Below, one piece after another: positions 1-5,252 of a stretch of DNA of 8,979 bases (within the stretch, counting starts at the first letter, position 1; every line of letters begins with the position of its first letter). A model generated the notes under the pieces. It was not told the origin of the DNA, did no database searches, and worked only from the letters and a program-made list of their open reading frames with translations. The DNA lies in contig JAHAAN010000109.1 in the NCBI GenBank assembly GCA_018376855.1, positions 1 through 8,979 of the forward strand, written 5' to 3'. The stretch comes from Clostridiales bacterium (lineage in GTDB: Bacteria; Bacillota; Clostridia; Christensenellales; QALW01). The position numbers were made by a program, and so were the translations under genes.

Positions 1-96
1 GAGATCGTTTTTTAAGATTATGCCGTAAGAGGTATAATGGCCGAGATCTTCATGGTACAGGCTTTGCGGAATGTAACAGTAATGAAATTTGTTCAT
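1..96 (-). CDS. N-terminal fragment of a small protein, DUF6514-like
   Basis: An open frame starts with ATG at 96-94 and runs off the left edge of the window after 32 codons. The peptide begins MNKFHYCYIPQSLYHED and continues through HYTSYGIIL. The start is supported by an AAAGGAGG ribosome binding site about 7 nt upstream and by a good promoter at 175-203. The aromatic-rich opening with a T-x-YGI strand resembles DUF6514, a family of short clostridial proteins of unknown function. That assignment comes from memory of the family pattern on a very short fragment and is tentative. No function can be inferred. It is transcribed in the same direction as the DUF2156 gene, but the terminator at 341-383 makes it a separate unit. 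Confidence 0.55.
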   Translation of the reverse strand, partial: MNKFHYCYIPQSLYHEDLGHYTSYGIILKNDL

Positions 97-174
97 AGGG
101 ATCCTCCTTTTAATTAGGTGAAATTTCAGTTTGAACTGTTCAATAGAGATGGAAACGAATTTCCAATATATTGT

Positions 175-203
175 ATTATATATAAAATATGGAAATAAAA
201 CAA
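175..203 (-). promoter_or_regulatory. Sigma-A-type promoter for the DUF6514-like gene
   Basis: On the minus strand a consensus -10 TATAAT (180-175) lies 17 bp from a partial -35 TTGTTT (203-198). Transcription would start near 168, giving a leader of about 70 nt. That leader contains a small hairpin, GGAAA-TTCG-TTTCC (164-151), and a short dyad, CAGTT-TG-AACTG (127-138), either of which could be regulatory. The rest of the 97-391 gap holds only AT-rich sequence, a weak GGCAT/ATGCC hairpin (307-322) and the terminator below. Confidence 0.55.
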
Positions 204-340
204 GCAAAAATATGAAAATTGTCAAAAAGAAAATAAATATAGGGAATGGAGAGAGCGCAGCAGAGGCGGGCAGCGAAAAAATTGGAGAAATATATTGATG
301 ATATAGGCATGGTGAAAATGCCGGCTTTATAAATTTACGG

Positions 341-383
341 ATAAAAAAATAGAAGCATACGCCCAGCGGTGTGAGAGTATGCT
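341..383 (-). terminator. Intrinsic terminator of the DUF2156 gene
   Basis: Read on the minus strand, AGCATAC (383-377) pairs with GTATGCT (360-354), a 7-bp stem with a 16-nt loop. It is followed by TCTATTTTTTTAT. It begins 8 nt after the stop codon of the DUF2156 gene. Confidence 0.7.
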
Positions 384-391
384 GTGTGATT

Positions 392-1255
392 TTATAGTTT
401 TGTGAAAAATTTGTGTGTTTTTTCGTAAGGGCGGAATTTATCCTTGAAACGCTTTAATCCCGCAATGCCGCCGTCGGAACCGAGATTCACATATTCGGTT
501 GCGCATGTGCGGGCGGCTTCTATATAGAGCCATACGCTTAGACCGTTATAGCGTTTATCGGTTTTGCAGAACGGATAAAAAAGCATATTGGGAGCTTCGT
601 AATATAAGAGAAGGCCGATTGGCATTTTGCCGTCGTAAACCAGCAGGCCGCGCATTCCGTTATGCTCCATGTGCAGCAGATAGCGTTCAAGCACGTCTTT
701 TTCACAGAGAAACAGGCAGTCGGCACAGCTTCGATTCGCGCACCAGCTGCTGAGCACGGAGCGGCAATCTTCAAATACGGCGGGAGAAACCGGCACGGCG
801 CGGGGAGAGACCGTTCGCAGAAAGGCGTTATAGTCCGCTGTTTTATGCTTGTATTTCCAAGTGAGCGCGGTCAGCTCCTCGCGTTTGCAGATATAATCGC
901 TGAAGCGTTCGTCGCAGTCCATAGCAAGACCGGAGGCTTGCGCCTGTTCGGCGGTGAAGTAGCCTGCGTATACGGGCTCTCCGGCAGCGTGGAACAGCTC
1001 TTGCAAGCGGGCGATTCCGCCGTGAAAGTCGCCGCCTATCGGCGGAAGCGCCAGATAACCGTTCGGTTCGTTTACAAAAATTTGCAGGCGGCCGTTTTCC
1101 TGTTTGCAGTACGGGCGATCCCAATAGGCGTCAAGCGCGCCGTAGCATAGATCTAAAATGCGGTTTGTTCCGCGCTGATATTCTTCTAAAATTGCGTGCC
1201 CGTCGATTTGCGGAAGTGGGGTAAAGCCAGCGGCGGAGAGCTGCTGTTCTGTCAT
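392..1255 (-). CDS. DUF2156 (phosphatidylglycerol lysyltransferase C-terminal-like) protein
   Basis: This 287-residue soluble protein fits the DUF2156 family, a double GNAT-like fold related to the catalytic domain of MprF lysyltransferases and to FemX-type aminoacyl transferases. Family landmarks are visible. A YICKREELTAL block near residues 121-131 is followed by a degenerate form of the usual K-K-x-x-x-K-R-N-H stretch (WKYKHKTADYNAFLR, 133-147). The C-terminal VNLGSDGGIAGLKRFKDKF block (256-274) matches the family's acceptor-side motif. No membrane segment or signal peptide is seen, so it probably acts in the cytosol. Cysteines cluster at residues 172, 177, 180 and 184. ATG at 1255 is chosen because an AAAGGA site lies about 11 nt upstream and the protein aligns from there. 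Substrates of stand-alone DUF2156 proteins are largely unknown, so no reaction is assigned. It follows its own promoter at 1507-1535. Confidence 0.85.
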   Translation of the reverse strand: MTEQQLSAAGFTPLPQIDGHAILEEYQRGTNRILDLCYGALDAYWDRPYCKQENGRLQIFVNEPNGYLALPPIGGDFHGGIARLQELFHAAGEPVYAGYFTAEQAQASGLAMDCDERFSDYICKREELTALTWKYKHKTADYNAFLRTVSPRAVPVSPAVFEDCRSVLSSWCANRSCADCLFLCEKDVLERYLLHMEHNGMRGLLVYDGKMPIGLLLYYEAPNMLFYPFCKTDKRYNGLSVWLYIEAARTCATEYVNLGSDGGIAGLKRFKDKFRPYEKTHKFFTKL

Positions 1256-1419
1256 AACAATGTTGTTCCTTTCTTGGATTTTGTGGAAGCGGCGCAGGGC
1301 TGTGGCCGCGGTATAGTGGCCGCAGCGGGCGCCGCAAGCGAAAATGCGGCCTGAAAGCGCAATGCAAAAAGCTGCTGAACGGCCTGCTTGGTTATAATGC
1401 TTCGTTCTTCGGGCAGCAT
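1252..1419 (-). CDS. Possible 55-residue leader ORF overlapping the DUF2156 start
   Basis: In the leader between the promoter at 1507-1535 and the DUF2156 gene, ATG at 1419 opens a 55-codon frame. It begins MLPEERSIITKQAVQQLFAL and ends KKGTTLL. Its stop codon overlaps the DUF2156 start in an ATGA arrangement typical of translational coupling. Against it: there is no ribosome binding site before this ATG, the middle is an A/P-rich low-complexity stretch, and I recognise no homology. It may be a coupling leader peptide, a decayed gene, or chance. The rest of the 1256-1590 gap holds the promoter and the gdhA terminator. Confidence 0.25.
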   Translation of the reverse strand: MLPEERSIITKQAVQQLFALRFQAAFSLAAPAAATIPRPQPCAASTKSKKGTTLL

Positions 1420-1506
1420 AGGGGCGCAGTGTGGGGTTAAGCCTTTTCGGTGCGCCTATTCAGGCTGCATGAGCGCGGCAGGCAGTATGCTTATTGTTTT
1501 GAAATC

Positions 1507-1535
1507 AGTATACCATTAAATTATGCCAGGCACAA
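1507..1535 (-). promoter_or_regulatory. Promoter for the DUF2156 gene
   Basis: The minus strand reads TTGTGC (1535-1530), 17 bp, TATACT (1512-1507). The -10 is 5/6 to consensus; the -35 matches only the TTG. It lies just beyond the gdhA terminator and is the only good match in the gap, giving a leader of about 245 nt. Confidence 0.5.
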
Positions 1536-1537
1536 GA

Positions 1538-1574
1538 TAAAAAAAGATTGCGAACGTGCTGTTCGCAATCTTTT
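1538..1574 (-). terminator. Intrinsic terminator of gdhA
   Basis: On the minus strand AAAAGATTGCGAAC (1574-1561) pairs perfectly with GTTCGCAATCTTTT (1555-1542), a 14-bp stem around a 5-nt loop. The U-tract overlaps and extends the 3' arm. It starts 17 nt after the gdhA stop codon. Confidence 0.9.
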
Positions 1575-1590
1575 AATGTTTTGCAAAGGA

Positions 1591-2825
1591 TCACACGATT
1601 CCCTGCGCCATCATCGCGTCGGCAACCTTTAAGAAGCCCGCGATGTTTGCACCCACAACGAAGTTGTCCTCGTAGCCGTATTCTTTAGCGGCGTTGGCAA
1701 TGTTGTGATAGATATTTGTCATAATTCCCTTCAGTTTAGCGTCCACTTCGTCAAACGTCCAGGACAGACGCATGCTGTTCTGGCTCATTTCCAGCGCGCT
1801 GGTAGCAACGCCGCCTGCGTTGGCAGCCTTGCCCGGTGCGAAGAGAATCTTGTTGGCAAGGAATTCGTTGGTAGCTTCAAGCGTCGTAGGCATATTTGCG
1901 CCTTCACCGACAGCCGTTACGCCGTTAGCAATAAGCGCTTTGGCGTCGTCCAAATTCAGCTCGTTCTGCGTTGCGCAGGGCAGAGCCACATCGCATTTTA
2001 CGTTCCAAATGCCTTTGCCTTCCGTATATTTTGCATTCGGGCGGTAGGACAGATAATCCTTGATGCGGCCGCGCTTCACTTCCTTGATCTCCTTAACGGC
2101 AGATAGATCAATGCCCTCTGCGTCGTAGATCCAACCGTTGGAATCGCTCATGGCCACGACCTTTGCGCCCAGCTGCGTAGCCTTTTCCGTTGCATAGATC
2201 GCCACGTTGCCGGAACCGGAAACCACAACCGTTTTGCCGCTGATGGAATTTCCGTGATCCTTCAGCATTTCTTCAACAAGGTAGACCAAACCGTAGCCGG
2301 TGGCCTGCGTGCGCGCCAAGGAACCGCCGTAGGTCAAACCCTTTCCGGTGAGCACGCCTTCATAAAGGCCGGTAATGCGCTTATACTGGCCGTATAAATA
2401 GCCGATCTCGCGGCCACCCACGCCGATATCGCCGGCCGGTACGTCCGTATCAGCGCCGATGTATTTATAAAGCTCCGTCATAAAGCTTTGGCAGAAAGCC
2501 ATAACCTCGCGATCGGATTTTCCCTTGGGGTCAAAATCCGAACCGCCCTTGCCGCCGCCGATCGGCAGACCGGTCAAGGAGTTTTTAAAGATTTGCTCGA
2601 ATCCGAGGAACTTGATGATTCCCAAATTAACGCTCGGATGGAAGCGCAGGCCGCCCTTGTACGGGCCGATTGCACTGTTGAACTGTACGCAGCGTCGCGG
2701 TATTTGGGGTTGCGCTCCAAAACGGGCTCCAGGGATTGCAGAACCTCTGTGGCAGCCTGAATGAATTCGGGCTGATCGGGATTCTTTTTGATCAGGGCAT
2801 CTAAAACCTCTTGAACATATGACAT
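1591..2825 (-). pseudogene. gdhA: Glutamate dehydrogenase (hexameric, NADP-type), broken by internal deletion and frameshift
   Basis: Intact GDH reversibly aminates 2-oxoglutarate to glutamate. Here the N-terminus is normal: ATG at 2825, a GGAGGA ribosome binding site about 10 nt upstream, and 46 codons from MSYVQEVLDALIKKNP to NPKYRDAA. The remaining 365 residues, from VQFNSAIGPYKGGLRF to MMAQGIV, are also normal but lie in a different frame. The switch is at about 2685-2692. Compared with family members such as the Clostridium symbiosum enzyme, about 31 residues are missing between these parts (the segment usually starting LLER and ending near GYR). The missing length is one base more than a multiple of three, which explains the frameshift. 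46 + 31 + 365 gives the usual length of about 442. The downstream part keeps the catalytic lysines in GPYKGG and GGGKGGSDFDP, the PAGDIGVGGREIG block with its catalytic Asp, and the GSGNVA Rossmann motif. Promoter and terminator are intact, so this is either a recent lesion or an assembly error. Confidence 0.9.
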
Positions 2826-2844
2826 AAAGACGTATCCTCCCGGC

Positions 2845-2879
2845 AAAAAATAGATTGGCCGCCGCGTTGCAGGGCGGCC
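2845..2879 (-). terminator. Terminator-like hairpin in the gdhA leader (possible attenuator)
   Basis: Between the gdhA promoter and start codon the minus strand has GGCCGCC (2879-2873) pairing with GGCGGCC (2863-2857) around a 9-nt loop, then AATCTATTTTTTG. The very GC-rich 7-bp stem followed shortly by a T-run resembles an attenuator. The 6-nt gap before the T-run makes it weaker than a standard terminator. No antiterminator partner or ligand domain was identified. Confidence 0.45.
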
Positions 2880-2891
2880 GGAACAAGATTT

Positions 2892-2921
2892 ATTATATAG
2901 CAAACCCTGTATTTTTTGCAA
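2892..2921 (-). promoter_or_regulatory. Sigma-A-type promoter of gdhA
   Basis: On the minus strand TTGCAA (2921-2916), an 18-bp spacer, and a perfect TATAAT (2897-2892). Transcription would start near 2885, giving a 60-nt leader that contains the hairpin at 2857-2879. Confidence 0.75.
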
Positions 2922-2939
2922 GAGAAAATGCACCGTTTA

Positions 2940-2975
2940 TTCGTATTTTTTGGAATAAATGCATAAAAATACGAA
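2940..2975. repeat. 11-bp inverted repeat between folT and gdhA promoter
   Basis: TTCGTATTTTT (2940-2950) and AAAAATACGAA (2965-2975) form a perfect 11-bp inverted repeat with a 14-nt centre. A second dyad, TTTATTC/GAATAAA (2936-2942 and 2953-2959), overlaps the left arm. It lies about 20 bp upstream of the gdhA -35 box and 40 bp past the folT stop codon. It could be a regulator site for gdhA or an AT-rich 3' hairpin for folT mRNA. It lacks the GC-rich stem of a standard terminator. Confidence 0.5.
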
Positions 2976-3014
2976 GAATATCCTTTGAAAATGATTTTTT
3001 GAGCCGTTTTTTCC

Positions 3015-3581
3015 TTATATTCTTACGGTTACTCCCATTGAACGAAGCTGCTTTTCCAAAATGGGCACAAGCGCCGAAAGCGTCAGTGTAAAGACGGGGA
3101 CATAGAACAGCAGCGAAGGCGCGCGGGAAATAAGCAGCCCCAAGAAGCCTTTTTGAGAGCCGTAGAATACAACCGTCCACAGCGTGTTGATCGGCCAAAC
3201 AAACAGTGCCTGCACAAGCAGAACCGTCAGCAGGATGCGCAGAAAAGCAGGCTTAACGCGCTTGAACAGAATCTCATAACATAACCAGATCAAGAGCCCG
3301 GTAAGCAGCAGTGTCAATGTGTAAATGGGGTTATAGGCGCCCACCGGCGCCAGTATGGAGCTGAGAAAATCCACAAGCGCTCCCGTGATCATGCCAAATA
3401 CCGGCCCGAACAGCATGGCGGCAAGGTAGACCGTCAGCAAATGAAAGCCGACTCGACTGATAATGACAGCGCCCAGTGTTATGTTGAAAGTCACATACAT
3501 TTTCAGCACCGTGCCGAGCGCGACAAGCAATGCGCAGCAGAGTATGGCCGTGAGAGGCCGTTTTTTGGTTACAGTAGACAT
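3015..3581 (-). CDS. folT: Folate-type ECF transporter S component
   Basis: This 188-residue, strongly hydrophobic protein with about six membrane segments fits the FolT family, the substrate-binding S component of group II ECF transporters that take up folates. It docks on a shared EcfT/EcfA/EcfA' energizing module encoded elsewhere. The first helix carries the small-residue ALLVA face typical of contact with EcfT. The following LTVYLAAMLFGPVFGMITGALVDFLSS-type stretch is characteristic of S components, with a GAYNPIYTLT loop after it. Length is normal. ATG at 3581 is preceded by a GGAGGG site 7 nt away that lies inside a regulatory hairpin. Specificity is supported independently by the tetrahydrofolate riboswitch at 3657-3756 in its leader. 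It has its own promoter at 3769-3797 and appears to be a single-gene unit. Confidence 0.93.
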   Translation of the reverse strand: MSTVTKKRPLTAILCCALLVALGTVLKMYVTFNITLGAVIISRVGFHLLTVYLAAMLFGPVFGMITGALVDFLSSILAPVGAYNPIYTLTLLLTGLLIWLCYEILFKRVKPAFLRILLTVLLVQALFVWPINTLWTVVFYGSQKGFLGLLISRAPSLLFYVPVFTLTLSALVPILEKQLRSMGVTVRI

Positions 3582-3634
3582 AAAAAATCCCTCCTTATTT
3601 TCAGAATGCAGAATTTCCGGAAATAAGGAGGGAT
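3582..3634 (-). promoter_or_regulatory. Expression-platform hairpin of the folT leader: hides the RBS and ends in a U-run
   Basis: On the minus strand ATCCCTCCTTATTT (3634-3621) pairs perfectly over 14 bp with AAATAAGGAGGGAT (3600-3587), with a 20-nt loop. The 3' arm contains the folT Shine-Dalgarno GGAGGG, and the arm is followed by a run of T up to the ATG. It can therefore act as a sequestering helix, a terminator, or both. An alternative pairing exists. AATAAGG (3658-3652), directly after the riboswitch, is complementary to CCTTATT (3628-3622) in the 5' arm, and GGGA (3645-3642) to TCCC (3633-3630). Forming it would free the RBS. Confidence 0.85.
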
Positions 3635-3656
3635 ATAGCTTTCCCTCATACCCTTA

Positions 3657-3756
3657 TTGCAGCGGATGCGGCGATGCACCGCAGGCCCGCAGGCCTTTCG
3701 TTCGGGGGCGACTTCCCATCCGCCCGACACTTAACGCGCGATCGCTTACTCTGCAA
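3657..3756 (-). promoter_or_regulatory. Tetrahydrofolate (THF) riboswitch aptamer controlling folT
   Basis: The minus strand contains the conserved pieces of the THF riboswitch in order: GCAGAGTAAGCG, then GCGTTAAGTG, then CGGATGGGAAGTCGCCC, then CGAAAGG, then the GCGGTGCATCGCC stretch and CATCCGCTGCAA closing P1. P1 is formed by TTGCAG (3756-3751) and CTGCAA (3662-3657). The class binds reduced folates and usually turns genes off when folate is abundant. It sits directly upstream of a folate transporter S component, the classic target. P1's last two bases (3657-3658) are shared with the anti-sequestrator segment AATAAGG, giving a simple route for ligand-stabilised P1 to favour the folT-OFF hairpin. 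Confidence 0.95.
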
Positions 3757-3768
3757 ATTCTTGTTTAT

Positions 3769-3797
3769 AGTATATACAAACTCTGCAATTATGGCAA
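3769..3797 (-). promoter_or_regulatory. Promoter of the folT riboswitch transcript
   Basis: On the minus strand TTGCCA (3797-3792), exactly 17 bp, TATACT (3774-3769). The predicted start near 3762 is a few bases before the riboswitch P1. It overlaps only non-coding sequence just past the flippase stop codon. No clear terminator separates the flippase gene from this leader, so read-through into the riboswitch is possible. Confidence 0.75.
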
Positions 3798-3803
3798 GCG
3801 TTT

Positions 3804-5111
3804 TTATCGTTCGGCGGCCAAGGAACGGCGGATCGAAAAGAAAACCATGCCGAAGGTGAGAACGCCTTGTATCGTAGTGGCCAAAATATAGCCGGGAATG
3901 CCGAGCACAGGGGTGAGCAGAAAGGTCAGGAGCAGGGAGATCAGCGCGGAAGCAAGATTGATTTTAAAGGTCTTGCCTTCGCGCCCCAGCGCGTTAAGGA
4001 TCGTGCTTCCCACTTGGTTGAGACCTGAGAACAGGGTGGATGGCGCCAGCATCAGCATATACTGCCCTGCCTGCACGCTGCGGTAAAGCAGCCGTCCTAA
4101 CGGCATGGCGATCACACAGATCAGCAGCGCTGCCGGAATGCCCATGAGGAACACATAAAACAGCACGCGATTGATCTTCTTTTCCGCTGCGCGGATGCCG
4201 GAGGCGGCTCGCGTTTTAGCGATGTTGGGCAGAAGCACTACGCTTATCGCGCTTGTAACGGTGGAGGGAAGGAAAACGATCGGAAGCGCCATGCCGGTCA
4301 GCACACCGTAAGCGGCGAGCGCCTCCGCAGAGCTCATGCCGGTATTGAGCAGGCAATGCGGGACAAGTGAAGCTGTGATCATTCCTGCAAGCGATCCGAT
4401 CAGTCGGTTTGCTGTCAGCGGCGCGGCGCTCAGGCAGATCCGTTTGGAGCCTACAGGGGACACGGCTCCGTGCAGGGAACCGGTGCGCCATCGAATGAAC
4501 ACATAGGAAAAGATGCCGCCGACTGAAATGCCCGCTGCGGCCAGCGCGGCGGCGGATACATCGTTTAGGCGAACGCCTTGGGGCTGAAGCACATGAAACA
4601 AAAGAACAACGGACAGGATCTTTACGCTCTGTTCCAGAACTTCGCTCAGGGCGTTTGTGCCGGAATGGCCTGCGGCATGCAGGTAGCCGCACGGCACCGC
4701 GCCTACGCCGCCCAGCACAACGCCCGGAATGAGCGCCAGCACAACGATCCATGCGGTGCTGTTCTTTAAAATCAATGAGGAAAGCATAGGCGCGCAGCAG
4801 AACATCACGGCGCCGGAAAGCAGAGCCACGCAGCCTGCGATCTTTAATCCGCGCTGCAAAATACCGCGAGCCGCGCCGTTCTCCCCGCGCGCCATGCAGG
4901 AGGCGCTCAGGCGGGAGATAACGTTTGGCAATCCGGAGGCAATGGGGGTGATAAACAGCATGTAAACGGTCATGCTCAGCTGATATATGCCGAGTGATTC
5001 TGCGGTGAGCGTTCGGGATAGCCATACCTTGTAGCCCAGCCCCAGAATGCGTACAAAGATGTTGGAGGCAACCAGCAGGGCTGTATTTGTCCAGATCGTG
5101 TTTTTTTTCAT
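3804..5111 (-). CDS. Polytopic oligosaccharide/lipid flippase, SpoVB/MurJ-like (MVF family)
   Basis: The 435-residue protein starts MKKNTIWTNTALLVASNIFVR and is hydrophobic throughout, with roughly 12 membrane segments. It fits the polysaccharide biosynthesis/MVF branch of the MOP exporter superfamily, which includes SpoVB, YtgP and MurJ. Early landmarks are the RILGLGYKVWLSRTL segment and the SLGIYQLSMTVYMLFITPIASGLPNVISRLSA block, close to clostridial SpoVB-like proteins. These are proposed to flip lipid-linked cell wall or cortex precursors across the membrane. At 435 residues it is shorter than typical SpoVB (around 500). An in-frame ATG at 5213 would add 34 residues, but this part is polar, Cys-rich and unlike the family. 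ATG at 5111 follows an AAAGGG site and begins like relatives. It is divergent from the alcohol dehydrogenase. I found no convincing promoter for it in the 141-bp gap. Exact role (SpoVB versus a general flippase) is unresolved. Confidence 0.82.
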   Translation of the reverse strand: MKKNTIWTNTALLVASNIFVRILGLGYKVWLSRTLTAESLGIYQLSMTVYMLFITPIASGLPNVISRLSASCMARGENGAARGILQRGLKIAGCVALLSGAVMFCCAPMLSSLILKNSTAWIVVLALIPGVVLGGVGAVPCGYLHAAGHSGTNALSEVLEQSVKILSVVLLFHVLQPQGVRLNDVSAAALAAAGISVGGIFSYVFIRWRTGSLHGAVSPVGSKRICLSAAPLTANRLIGSLAGMITASLVPHCLLNTGMSSAEALAAYGVLTGMALPIVFLPSTVTSAISVVLLPNIAKTRAASGIRAAEKKINRVLFYVFLMGIPAALLICVIAMPLGRLLYRSVQAGQYMLMLAPSTLFSGLNQVGSTILNALGREGKTFKINLASALISLLLTFLLTPVLGIPGYILATTIQGVLTFGMVFFSIRRSLAAER

Positions 5112-5163
5112 GTTCGGCGCCCTTTCGTGCGTCCCGTGAAAGGAACGGCTGCAATTTAAGAGT

Positions 5164-5181
5164 AAAATGCACTTGCATTTT
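5164..5181. promoter_or_regulatory. Candidate operator: 18-bp palindrome over the adh -35 box
   Basis: AAAATGCA-CT-TGCATTTT is a perfect 8-bp inverted repeat with a 2-bp centre. It fully covers the -35 hexamer (5173-5178) of the alcohol dehydrogenase promoter. Position and symmetry are typical of a dimeric repressor site. The regulator is not in the window, and no family consensus is matched with certainty. Confidence 0.55.
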
Positions 5182-5201
5182 TTTTCGGAGACTGGTAGTA
5201 T
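5173..5201 (+). promoter_or_regulatory. Promoter of the alcohol dehydrogenase gene
   Basis: TTGCAT (5173-5178), 17 bp, TAGTAT (5196-5201). Transcription would start near 5208. That places the upstream in-frame ATG at 5205 outside the message and supports the GTG start at 5253. Confidence 0.7.
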
Positions 5202-5252
5202 CATATGAGGCAAACCTGCAAATTATTTGTTGAAAAAGGAAAGGGGATCAAA

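Noticed and set aside
662..1150. 162-codon plus-strand frame opposite the DUF2156 gene
   Set aside because: Antisense of a recognised coding region with no domain of its own.
2826..2886. Upstream ATG at 2886 giving a 431-residue GDH frame
   Set aside because: The first 66 residues of that frame do not resemble GDH, and the ATG lies at or before the predicted transcript start. The true N-terminus is in another frame starting at 2825, so the gene is scored as frameshifted.
4216..5178. 320-codon minus-strand frame overlapping the flippase gene
   Set aside because: Out of frame with the membrane protein, Arg/Cys/His-rich, no family resemblance; shadow frame.
5205..5252. ATG at 5205 as the alcohol dehydrogenase start
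   Set aside because: It lies at or before the predicted transcription start, has no RBS, and adds 16 non-conserved residues. GTG at 5253 has a good RBS and gives the normal N-terminus.
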